DNA from: Prochloron sp. SP5CPC1
GTDB lineage: Bacteria; Cyanobacteriota; Cyanobacteriia; Cyanobacteriales; Prochloraceae
NCBI GenBank assembly: GCA_014323965.1
Contig: JACONB010000091.1
Location: forward strand, 1 to 22,866
Direction of reading: 5' to 3'
DNA: 22,866 nt
A model generated the notes under the pieces. The model saw nothing but the letters and a program-made list of their open reading frames with translations. It was not told the origin of the DNA and ran no database searches. The stretch's first letter is position 1, and each line of letters starts with the position of its first letter. The translations under genes were made by a program, and so were the position numbers. This document shows positions 16,006 to 22,081 of this stretch, piece by piece.

Positions 16006-16051
16006 AACTCACTCAAGTGAGTTAGATCTATTAGCCCGCCGCGCGGGCGGG
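16006..16051. repeat. Composite palindrome: 7-bp hairpin plus TTAGCCCGC palindrome
   Basis: AACTCAC (16006-16012) pairs with GTGAGTT (16017-16023). After a short spacer comes TTAGCCCGCC, part of the palindrome CCCGCC/GGCGGG at 16035-16051. A second element of the same design is at 18977-19016, and TAGCCCGCAATT is also found inverted at 15708-15719. Confidence 0.6.
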
Positions 16052-16128
16052 ATAATAATGCTTCTATATTCATGTTATCATAGAAATGAAAACCAAGTGA
16101 ACCCCAAAAACCCATATTATCCAAGAAA

Positions 16129-17583
16129 ATGAATTCCACAGAATATAATAACATCAGAAAAGCGTTCCAACAAATTTGGGGCTACGAAGATTTTCGCCCA
16201 CCCCAAGAAGAGATAATCCGCTGTCTTTTGTCCTCCCAAGACGCCCTTATTGTCATGCCCACTGGAGGGGGAAAATCTATTTGCTTTCAGCTACCTGCCT
16301 TGTTACAAAAGGGTATAACTCTGGTAGTTTCCCCTTTAATAGCACTCATGGAGAATCAAGTCAAGGAATTGAGAGAGCGCAACCTAGCAGCTGCCCTCTT
16401 ACATAGTCAATTACCAAAATATGAACGAAAACAAACCCTAGAAGCTATTGCTAAAGGAAAACTCAGATTACTTTACCTCTCCCCAGAAACCCTCCTCAGT
16501 CCCCCCGTCTGGCAACAGTTATCTCAGCCCTTTGTGGAAATAAATGGCTTAATTTTGGATGAAGCTCATTGCTTGGTACAGTGGGGGGAGACATTTCGTC
16601 CTGCCTATCGCCGTTTAGGAGCAGTCAGACGGACTTTATTGCAGTCTAAACCCCAAAAAACCGCCATCGCTGCTTTTACAGCCACTGCTGACCCGATTTT
16701 TCAGAAGATTATCACCCAGACGCTACAACTTAAAAAACCCCAAACCTTCCTCATAAGTCCCTACCGCAATAACCTTCATTTAAAAATCCAAACCATTTGG
16801 ACACCTAGAGGAAGACGACAGGAAATGTTCAAATTTATCCAAGCTAGAGATAAACAAGGGGGGTTAGTTTATGTCCGCACTCGCAGAGACAGTGAAGAAA
16901 TAGCAGCTTGGTTTTGCTCTCTGGGATACCGCACGGCAGCCTATCACGCTGGTTTGAGCGCCACCCAAAGGCGGAAAATCGAATCTAATTGGTTGAGTGG
17001 AAAAACCCAATTTGTTGTTTGTACTTCTGCCTTTGGTATGGGGATTAATAAGCCCGACGTGCGCTGGGTAGTGCATTTCCAAATACCTCAATTTTTATCA
17101 GAATACTTGCAAGAAGTGGGTAGAGCAGGGCGCAATGGAAAAAGGGCAGATATTTTAACCTTGATTAGCGAACCCACAGGATGGTTTAATCCAGAAGATA
17201 AGCAGCAATGGCAGTTTTTAGCCCGACAGTGGGAAAAACAGTATCGAATAGCCCAACAAATAGAGAAACAAATCCCTCCTCAAGGAGAGGTGGAAAAAAT
17301 TGGGCGGCAGTTTCCCGGTGGGGATCTGGCTTTGGCATTGCTCCATAGTGCAGGTAAGTTAAAATGGACAGATCCTTTCCACTATCGGCGTTGTTCTGGC
17401 AATAGCTCCCCCTCTTTAGGAGATATGGGTAAAATGCAACAAAAGTGGCAAGAACAAATGACCCAATATTTGAAAACTAAGGAGTGTCGCTGGCAGTTTT
17501 TACTCCATGGTTTTGGCTTTAAAAAGGAAGCCTTGGGGTTTAAATGTGGTCATTGTGATAATTGCACAAATGGTGTATCCTAG
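16129..17583 (+). CDS. recQ: RecQ-family ATP-dependent DNA helicase, short form
   Basis: The 484-residue protein is a superfamily 2 3'-5' DNA helicase for recombination and repair. Motifs in order are motif 0 (FRPPQEEII about 22-30), the Walker A loop PTGGGKS (44-50), LDEAHC (143-148), FTATA, VYVRTRRDSEE, FGMGINKPDVRWVVH and the arginine-finger motif QEVGRAGRNGKRAD. The C-terminus has the zinc-binding arrangement CRWQFLL...CGHCDNC (cysteines about 453, 473, 476, 479). The HRDC domain found in E. coli RecQ is missing, which is usual for short bacterial RecQ proteins. The ATG at 16129 starts directly before the helicase core. The gene stands alone behind the repeat-rich spacer. Confidence 0.93.
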   Translation: MNSTEYNNIRKAFQQIWGYEDFRPPQEEIIRCLLSSQDALIVMPTGGGKSICFQLPALLQKGITLVVSPLIALMENQVKELRERNLAAALLHSQLPKYERKQTLEAIAKGKLRLLYLSPETLLSPPVWQQLSQPFVEINGLILDEAHCLVQWGETFRPAYRRLGAVRRTLLQSKPQKTAIAAFTATADPIFQKIITQTLQLKKPQTFLISPYRNNLHLKIQTIWTPRGRRQEMFKFIQARDKQGGLVYVRTRRDSEEIAAWFCSLGYRTAAYHAGLSATQRRKIESNWLSGKTQFVVCTSAFGMGINKPDVRWVVHFQIPQFLSEYLQEVGRAGRNGKRADILTLISEPTGWFNPEDKQQWQFLARQWEKQYRIAQQIEKQIPPQGEVEKIGRQFPGGDLALALLHSAGKLKWTDPFHYRRCSGNSSPSLGDMGKMQQKWQEQMTQYLKTKECRWQFLLHGFGFKKEALGFKCGHCDNCTNGVS

Positions 17584-17610
17584 AATAAGTTGTAATCTTT
17601 TGGCTATGCT

Positions 17611-17983
17611 ATGAAACCTAAAACAGAGAAATGGGGTTTACTCAAAGCGATTGTTGCTCCTGTCGCTTTCCTGGTTCATGCAGTTGTTGGTCTTGTCACT
17701 TTCCTGGTTTGTACGGTTATTGGTTTGCTCAAAGCGGTTGTTTGTGTTGTCGCGTTCCTTGTTTTTATTCGGATTATTCTGGCTGTCATTCCGCTTTACA
17801 CGCATCACCAAACCCCAATGTGTTATTAAAGGCAACATCTCGTATAATTCAGGCAGGAAACTTTATCACCTTCCGGGCATGGAAGATTACGAACAAACCC
17901 GTATTGATCCATCCAGAGGAGAGAGGTGGTTTTGCACAGAGTCAGAGGCGATTAACAATGGTTGGCGTAAAGCACCAAGGTAG
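17611..17983 (+). pseudogene. Small membrane protein with C-terminal sunset-type domain, frameshifted
   Basis: The first frame encodes a membrane-spanning N-terminus (MKPKTEKWGLLKAIVAPVAF and a second hydrophobic stretch) and stops at 17829. In the next frame the sequence reads CVIKGNISYNSGRKLYHLPG, DYEQTRIDP and GERWFCTESEAINNGWRKAPR, stopping at 17983. This latter part is the small sunset-type domain found at the C-terminus of bacterial nucleases and membrane proteins, with the cysteine pair CVIKGNIS and WFCTE. I infer one original gene of about 120 residues with a one-base shift between about 17770 and 17810. An alternative is that only the second frame is used, from a non-ATG start. The function is unknown. 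Confidence 0.6.
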
Positions 17984-17985
17984 CC

Positions 17986-18018
17986 GTAGGTTGGGTTAAG
18001 CGACAGCGAAACCCAACA
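17986..18018 (-). repeat. Dispersed repeat, inverted relative to 18927-18956
   Basis: On the minus strand it reads TGTTGGGTTTCG, then CAACCCAACCTAC after a few bases. The same core lies on the plus strand at 18927-18956. The pair encloses the decayed small-gene block. This copy supplies the last codons (LLGFAVA) of the ORF ending at 17996. Confidence 0.7.
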
Positions 18019-18293
18019 GCGCCAGCGCCTGTTGTTTCAGTTCAGCAATTTCCTGTCGGAGTGCTTCATTCTCTAACATCACTTGCTGGATCTGCTCAGT
18101 TGTAGCAGCGAGTTGAGCAAGTCCAGCATTTTGTTTGGAAACGTCAGACTGAGTAATAGATTGAGCGAATAATCTCATCTCTGCTTTATTCAGACGCTGC
18201 ATACCAACTCTCTAGTTGTGCTTGCTCTTGGGCTGTTAATTGCTCTCCTCCTGTTGCTCTATCGTGAAGCTGTAATCCTATTTGGTTCATCAT
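17996..18293 (-). pseudogene. Small coiled-coil protein, frameshifted, unknown function
   Basis: From the double ATG at 18293/18290 the frame reads MMNQIGLQLHDRATGGEQLTAQEQAQLESWYA and ends at TAA (18186). The overlapping next frame goes on with LNKAEMRLFAQSITQSDVSK and a coiled coil (QVMLENEALRQEIAELKQQA) to 17996. The parts together look like one small protein of about 100 residues with a frameshift near 18195. Its last residues come from a dispersed repeat. I do not know a function; small proteins with this glutamine-rich N-terminus and coiled-coil tail occur in cyanobacteria. Confidence 0.5.
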
Positions 18294-18424
18294 TCAATTC
18301 CTTAATTTAGCAATCTGCTCTAATATCGCTCCTCCTGGCGCAGTTGCAGCACTGCACTATCTGCCAAACCCTTGCTTACTGCTACAGTTTGACGATGGTT
18401 ATCCAATCGAGTGTAACATAGCAT
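18294..18424 (-). pseudogene. Fragment of an unrecognised small gene
   Basis: From 18424 the frame reads MLCYTRLDNHRQTVAVSKGL, then ADSAVLQLRQ, and stops at 18320. The next frame continues as AILEQIAKLRN and its TGA (18294-18296) lies directly before the ATG of the coiled-coil ORF, as in an operon. A frameshift near 18330 is likely. The 5' end is fused to the start of a decayed toxin gene. I do not recognise the family. Confidence 0.4.
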
Positions 18425-18446
18425 TTTTTTATCTTTGATTGAATTT

Positions 18447-18500
18447 TCACGATTTACCTTCAATAATCTTAAAAATCGCTTCCTCTTCAACGAAATCATC
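18447..18500 (-). pseudogene. C-terminal remnant of a second antitoxin (copy B)
   Basis: This 17-codon stretch reads DDFVEEEAIFKIIEGKS and stops at a TGA overlapping a GTG (GTGA at 18450-18447). GTG AAA ATT then begins a toxin-like start that is lost after four codons. The antitoxin's N-terminal part is missing, and the fragment is joined directly to the 38-bp leader repeat at 18506-18543. The ending closely resembles that of the antitoxin in copy A. Confidence 0.55.
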
Positions 18501-18505
18501 CTGCC

Positions 18506-18543
18506 AAACCTCCTAAGAAATATTTGAGTTTCACTCGACTTCT
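18506..18543 (-). repeat. 38-bp direct repeat containing a ribosome binding site, copy B
   Basis: On the minus strand it ends with TTTCTTAGGAGGTTT. It matches 18872-18909 with two mismatches. In copy A the same sequence is the leader of the antitoxin gene, so it marks the start of a duplicated toxin-antitoxin operon. Confidence 0.8.
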
Positions 18544-18737
18544 TTGGGATTAGGGAAAATATTTCTGTGGAGAACTCTTGCAAAAATGATTTCATCATTT
18601 ACGACTTCAATTCCAATGCGATAATCCCCCAAACGAAATAGCCTCGTAATTCTCCCAGAGCATTGCTTGAAGTCAAGAATAATAGCTCTTATTTTGCCCA
18701 GATATTTTTCAAAACTTGATTCAAATCTAATTTTCAC
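18531..18737 (-). pseudogene. RelE/ParE-type toxin with internal deletion (copy A)
   Basis: The 68-codon frame begins MKIRFESSFEKYLGKI and ends with RLGDYRIGIEVVNDEIIFARVLHR, the hallmark of RelE-like mRNA interferases of cyanobacteria. The normal toxin has about 85 residues; here the middle (helices between GKI and the RLGDYRIGI strand) is shortened and altered, and the HRKDIY-type end is replaced by HRNIFPNPKEVE. The GTG start (18737) overlaps the antitoxin stop by four bases (GTGA), a normal arrangement for translational coupling. Because core residues are lost, the toxin is likely inactive. Confidence 0.65.
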
Positions 18738-18865
18738 GATTCACCTTCAAGAATATTGAAAATAATCAACTCATAAAAAATCTCGCGCTTTTGTTAAATC
18801 ATCTCAATCAGAACTTCTGTAATCAGCTCTTTTGTCCTTGGATCATCCAAAGTTAACTGTTGCAT
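18734..18865 (-). pseudogene. Antitoxin with in-frame stop and deletion (copy A)
   Basis: From the ATG at 18865, preceded by TTAGGAGG, the frame reads MQQLTLDDPRTKELITEVLI, EMI and then a TAA (18796-18794). The same frame then continues as QKREIFYELIIFNILEGES to a TGA that overlaps the toxin start. This is the pattern of small cyanobacterial antitoxins of about 65 to 70 residues, but about 20 residues between YELII and FNILEGES are gone and one codon has become a stop. With no obvious frameshift, the break is a nonsense change plus an in-frame deletion. Confidence 0.6.
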
Positions 18866-18871
18866 ACTCCT

Positions 18872-18909
18872 AAACCTCCTAAGAAATATTTGAGTTTTAC
18901 TGGACTTCT
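18872..18909 (-). repeat. 38-bp direct repeat containing a ribosome binding site, copy A
   Basis: Matches 18506-18543. TTAGGAGG within it serves as the ribosome binding site of the antitoxin ATG at 18865. Confidence 0.8.
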
Positions 18910-18926
18910 CTGTTGAGTATAGCCGA

Positions 18927-18956
18927 TGTTGAGTTTCGTTCCTCAACCCAACCTAC
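18927..18956 (+). repeat. Dispersed repeat, partner of 17986-18018
   Basis: TGTTGAGTTTCG and CAACCCAACCTAC match the reverse complement of 18018-17986. The two copies face each other across about 0.9 kb of decayed genes. Confidence 0.7.
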
Positions 18957-18976
18957 ATTTGCTTGTTGAATCATTT

Positions 18977-19016
18977 AGTCCACGTCAGGTGGACTTTTTT
19001 TATTAGCCCGCAATTT
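18977..19016 (+). repeat. Hairpin with T run followed by TTAGCCCGCAATTT
   Basis: AGTCCAC (18977-18983) pairs with GTGGACT (18989-18995) around a 5-nt loop and is followed by seven T. It looks like a terminator for plus-strand transcription, but no intact plus-strand gene lies close upstream. The adjoining TTAGCCCGC links it to the composite palindrome at 16006-16051, so I treat it primarily as a repeat. Confidence 0.55.
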
Positions 19017-19024
19017 AGGTTCCC

Positions 19025-19588
19025 CTACAGTTCTTTGTTATCATTTCCAGGTTCCTTATTCTCAGTTCCTTGTTCTTTATTCTCAGTTCCTTGTTCCCCT
19101 TTACCTGTTCCCTCTAGATTTAAAAATACAGAGCGATCGGGGTAACCGGGGGAAGTAGACAATGCGACTCGATCGCCTCCCACTAATCGCAACATATCCA
19201 ACAACTCCACCACCTCATTATAATCTACTTTACGAGAGGCATTTAAGGCAATTACCCCATTGGGATTGGTAATGAAATATTGGCTCAGTTGGCGAAAAAG
19301 TTGATTTTGAGTATAAATCTGCTTTTCTTCCACATACACATTCCCCTCATCATCTAAACTAACTACTAACATCTCCTGTAAAGTAGCACTAGCGGTACTT
19401 GCTTTGGGTAAATCTAGGTCGATACCCTGCTGGCGGGAAATCCCCACTGCTGCTAAGATAAAAAAGACTAAGATGCAAAAAATAACATCTATGAGGGGAA
19501 GAATTTCAATCCGTGCTTCCTCACTCCTAACACTATCCTGCCACAATTTTAGGGGACGAGTTGGTATTCCTGAATTTCTTCGGGTCAT
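19025..19588 (-). CDS. exbD: ExbD/TolR-type biopolymer transport protein
   Basis: ExbD works with ExbB in an inner-membrane motor that passes proton-motive force to outer-membrane processes. The 187-residue protein has a cytoplasmic N-terminus, one membrane helix (about 29-50) carrying the proton-conducting Asp34 in PLIDVIF, and a periplasmic domain (LPKAS, then VVSLDDEGNVYVEEK). The last 29 residues are hydrophilic low complexity (EQGTENK repeated twice) encoded by a 21-bp tandem repeat, and are not part of the family. GGAGGAG lies about 9 nt before the ATG, and the gene starts 2 nt after the exbB stop. Confidence 0.9.
   Translation of the reverse strand: MTRRNSGIPTRPLKLWQDSVRSEEARIEILPLIDVIFCILVFFILAAVGISRQQGIDLDLPKASTASATLQEMLVVSLDDEGNVYVEEKQIYTQNQLFRQLSQYFITNPNGVIALNASRKVDYNEVVELLDMLRLVGGDRVALSTSPGYPDRSVFLNLEGTGKGEQGTENKEQGTENKEPGNDNKEL
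19056..19096. repeat. 21-bp tandem repeat in the 3' end of exbD
   Basis: TTATTCTCAGTTCCTTGTTC occurs at 19056-19075 and again at 19077-19096, with diverged partial copies on both sides. The 21-bp period equals seven codons, so the frame is kept. Confidence 0.8.
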
Positions 19589-19590
19589 CT

Positions 19591-20238
19591 CTATTCCTCC
19601 TCCCTATCTGGTTCCGTTTCCAACCATCGCTGGCGATAAATTAGTTCCAACTCGTTCCCTATTCTGCGGAAAAGGCGCACTTGGTTGAACCACAAGGCTT
19701 GAAACACTCGATAAAAGGCAAGACTGACAATAGCTACCACCAAACCCGCTGCTGTGGAAATGAGGGATTCCCCAATACCTTGAGTGACCCCAGTAGTGGG
19801 AGCAGAAGTCAAATCGCTAATTTGGATCGAACCCAGAGAATTAATTAAGCCCAAAACCGTACCTAACAACCCCAGTAAGGGAGAAAGGGCAATGACGGCT
19901 TCTAAGACTTTATCTCCCCGACGCATTAAAGCTAATTCATCCTCTGCTGCTGCTTCCAAGGCGAGGTGAAATACTTCCGGTTCCGGATCTGGCAGTCGTA
20001 AAGGAGCGTAAAGAAAATTGCCCATAGGGTGTCTCCGCTGGGACTGGGCAGTCTGCTTCACTACCTCCCAGTTCTGCACTGCTGCTGTTAATACGGTGTT
20101 AATCACCTTTCTCTGCTTCCAGGAGACTGCCAACCAAAACCAAACCCGTTCTATAATGGTACCCAGAGCTAGAATTGAGAGAAATAACAGGGGCCAAATG
20201 GCAATGCCACCTTTTTCGATAATTTCGGCAAAAGTCAC
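19591..20238 (-). CDS. exbB: ExbB/TolQ-type proton channel protein
   Basis: ExbB forms the proton channel of the ExbB-ExbD motor in the inner membrane. The 215-residue protein has three membrane segments (about 12-36, 112-134 and 155-179), with a cytoplasmic loop in between, and the family pattern SPLLGLLGTVLGLI followed by GIGESLISTAAGLVVAI. The start is GTG at 20238, preceded by AGGAGG about 8 nt upstream. The stop is 2 nt before exbD, so the two are co-translated. No TonB-like gene is visible here, so the coupled outer-membrane partner is unknown. Confidence 0.92.
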   Translation of the reverse strand: MTFAEIIEKGGIAIWPLLFLSILALGTIIERVWFWLAVSWKQRKVINTVLTAAVQNWEVVKQTAQSQRRHPMGNFLYAPLRLPDPEPEVFHLALEAAAEDELALMRRGDKVLEAVIALSPLLGLLGTVLGLINSLGSIQISDLTSAPTTGVTQGIGESLISTAAGLVVAIVSLAFYRVFQALWFNQVRLFRRIGNELELIYRQRWLETEPDREEE

Positions 20239-20291
20239 GGTTGTTTCCTCCTTTGTCTGCCCCCAATATGGTACTTTATCAAGGATCAGCT

Positions 20292-21569
20292 ATGAACTGG
20301 AAAACTATTATCCCACTGGCAGGGGCCCTGCTGTTAATTGTCACCCTGGGACTCTTACAAGGCAAGAAACTGGGAGCTTTCAATCAGTTGCAAGAAGAAT
20401 CACCTACTCCTGAAACGAGCATCTCCCATACCCTGCCCCATGGTAGCCTCATAGATGCCAATACTAAATTTGCTTTCCATTTATTCGCCGCTATGAGAGC
20501 AAAACAGCCCCAGGAGAATATTTTCATCTCCCCTACCAGCGCTGCTATGGCTCTGGCAATGACTTATAATGGCGCTCAGGGTACTACCTCGGCAGAAATG
20601 GCACGAGGGCTGGAAGTCCCAGAAATGAGCCGGGAGGAAGTTAATGAGGGTTTTCAAGCTTTGGCTTTGCATCTGGATCTCCTCAATGGGGATGAGGACG
20701 TAAATCTTGCTATTGCTAATTCTCTTTGGTTGAGAGAAGATTTTCCCTTAAAAGAAGCATTTCGTCAAGATACACAAGAATTCTATGACGCTGAAGCCAC
20801 TGAATTAGATTTTACTAACCCCGGCGCCAAGGATATTATTAACAGTTGGGTGAAAGAAAATACTGAAGGTAAAATTGATTCAATTGTAGAACAAATTTCC
20901 CCCAGTGATGTTCTGTATTTAATCAATGCTATCTATTTTCAAGGTAATTGGACTTATCAGTTTGATAAAAATCTTACTACAGAGAAGCCTTTTTACTTGG
21001 CAGACGGGAAGACAAAACAGCAGTCAATGATGTCTCGAAATGGGGAGTACAACTACTACGAAAATGACGATTTTCAGGCCATAACCTTGCCCTATGGGGA
21101 AGATAGACTGCTGGAGATGGCTATTTTCTTACCTAGTTATAACAGCAATTTAGCTGCTTTTACGACCCAATTAACTCCAGAAAACTGGGAACTATGGCAA
21201 GGGCGCTTCAGTAAAAGAGAAGGCTTATTCCAAATGCCCCGTTTTCAACTAGAATATGAAGTGGAACTAAACCATGCTCTCCAAAGTCTGGGGATGAAAA
21301 CCATGTTCCAACCAGGAAGAGCTGATTTTTCCGCCATGAGTCCCAGTTCCGTTTACGTAAATGGAGTAAGGCATAAAACCTTTATAAACGTTAAGGAAGA
21401 GGGGACAGAAGCAGCAGGAGTAACTTCTGTAGGTATTAGGATTACTTCGGTGAGCCAGCCCAGAGAAAACTTTACCATGATTGTAGATCGCCCCTTTTTC
21501 TGTACTATTCAAGATAAAGAGACGGGCAGTATTTTATTCATGGGGGCTATATTAGAACCAGAAGGATGA
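20292..21569 (+). CDS. Serpin-family serine protease inhibitor
   Basis: Serpins trap serine or cysteine proteases by a suicide mechanism. The 425-residue protein has an N-terminal hydrophobic segment (about 6-20) that could be a signal peptide or anchor, and no lipobox. A complete serpin fold follows, with ENIFISPTSAAMALAMTYNGAQG, the breach and shutter motifs, LINAIYFQGNW, and the hinge EEGTEAAGVTS leading to the reactive loop. FMIVDRPFF-type and GSILFMGAILEP ends are typical. Counting 17 residues from the hinge Glu places the cleavage site near Thr-Ser, suggesting an elastase-like target, but this is an inference. AAGGA lies 6 nt before the ATG. It diverges from exbB. Bacterial serpins are uncommon and scattered. 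Confidence 0.92.
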   Translation: MNWKTIIPLAGALLLIVTLGLLQGKKLGAFNQLQEESPTPETSISHTLPHGSLIDANTKFAFHLFAAMRAKQPQENIFISPTSAAMALAMTYNGAQGTTSAEMARGLEVPEMSREEVNEGFQALALHLDLLNGDEDVNLAIANSLWLREDFPLKEAFRQDTQEFYDAEATELDFTNPGAKDIINSWVKENTEGKIDSIVEQISPSDVLYLINAIYFQGNWTYQFDKNLTTEKPFYLADGKTKQQSMMSRNGEYNYYENDDFQAITLPYGEDRLLEMAIFLPSYNSNLAAFTTQLTPENWELWQGRFSKREGLFQMPRFQLEYEVELNHALQSLGMKTMFQPGRADFSAMSPSSVYVNGVRHKTFINVKEEGTEAAGVTSVGIRITSVSQPRENFTMIVDRPFFCTIQDKETGSILFMGAILEPEG

Positions 21570-21581
21570 CAGTTACAGTGC

Positions 21582-21587
21582 TATAAT
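21582..21587 (+). promoter_or_regulatory. Possible -10 box of the DUF1517-like gene
   Basis: TATAAT lies 28 nt before the ATG at 21616. No good -35 is seen 16 to 18 nt upstream. Confidence 0.4.
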
Positions 21588-21615
21588 GGAAATACATAAT
21601 CTTGAGTCACCATAG

Positions 21616-22020
21616 ATGAGTTTAGGCGATCGCTTTAATCAATTCAGAGGGAAAACCAGATACGTAGTTTGTCGCATTTTCCTGCACCTAGCAGGAGATG
21701 AAGTTGCCCCCCTGTTAGGGGTTTTGAACGGCGCAGCGCGAGAAGCGGTAGAAAGTGATGGGGATCTGGAAGTTTTGGGGCAAGGATTGACAGACGTTTG
21801 CCAGAACCTGTTACAATTGAGTCCATATTGGCAAGCTGCTGCTAATGAAGGGGATGTGTTCTGGAATGAAGGAGAAGCAGGGGACTATGTGACAGAATTA
21901 TTTACCGACTCAGCCGCACGGTACCTCAGTACACCTGATTTCAATGAACCTAACCCTGGGAGGGATGAACCTCTATCTTTACCTGTTACACGGAACTTAA
22001 TTGTCATGCTAACCCTTTAA
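21616..22020 (+). CDS. DUF1517-like protein, probably C-terminally truncated
   Basis: The 134-residue protein resembles the N-terminal and middle part of cyanobacterial DUF1517-type proteins of about 200 residues, with RYVVCRIFLHLAGDEVAP, DGDLEVLGQGL, YWQAAANEGDVFWNEGEAGD and LSLPVTRNLIVMLT. After this last motif the family normally continues for some 60 residues, but here the frame ends with TLTAA-type sequence at 22020. It then runs straight into a CTCTGCG repeat, so the C-terminus seems to have been replaced by a repeat. Function is unknown. A -10 box precedes it. Family assignment is from memory of the pattern and is not certain. Confidence 0.6.
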   Translation: MSLGDRFNQFRGKTRYVVCRIFLHLAGDEVAPLLGVLNGAAREAVESDGDLEVLGQGLTDVCQNLLQLSPYWQAAANEGDVFWNEGEAGDYVTELFTDSAARYLSTPDFNEPNPGRDEPLSLPVTRNLIVMLTL

Positions 22021-22027
22021 CAGTTCC

Positions 22028-22057
22028 CTCTCTGCGCCTCTGCGCCTCTGCGTGAAA
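22028..22057 (+). repeat. CTCTGCG tandem repeat after the truncated gene
   Basis: Three CTCTGCG units separated by one or two bases, then TGAAAC, nearly the same as 10535-10566. It begins 8 nt after the stop at 22020. Confidence 0.7.
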
Positions 22058-22081
22058 CCCTATCACTTCTTAATACCCAGT

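Larger units (their letters stand above)
15480..16128. other. Repeat-rich spacer of about 650 bp
   Basis: No convincing protein gene is seen between moeB and recQ, which diverge. The stretch holds three copies of a 35-bp HIP1-centred repeat, two copies of a 30-bp repeat and two adjacent hairpins near 16006-16051. Promoters for both genes must lie here, but I could not identify them. Confidence 0.7.

Noticed and set aside
17638..17838. Asparagine-rich minus-strand frame opposite the small membrane protein
   Set aside because: Its low-complexity NN repeats are the expected complement of a Val/Leu-rich coding strand, and it has no start signal.
18977..19001. Intrinsic terminator of exbD
   Set aside because: The T run is on the plus strand, while exbD is transcribed on the minus strand; there is no adjacent plus-strand gene to terminate.
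18963..19145. Plus-strand frame rich in SLFSVPCS
   Set aside because: It is the antisense reading of the 21-bp tandem repeat at the exbD end.
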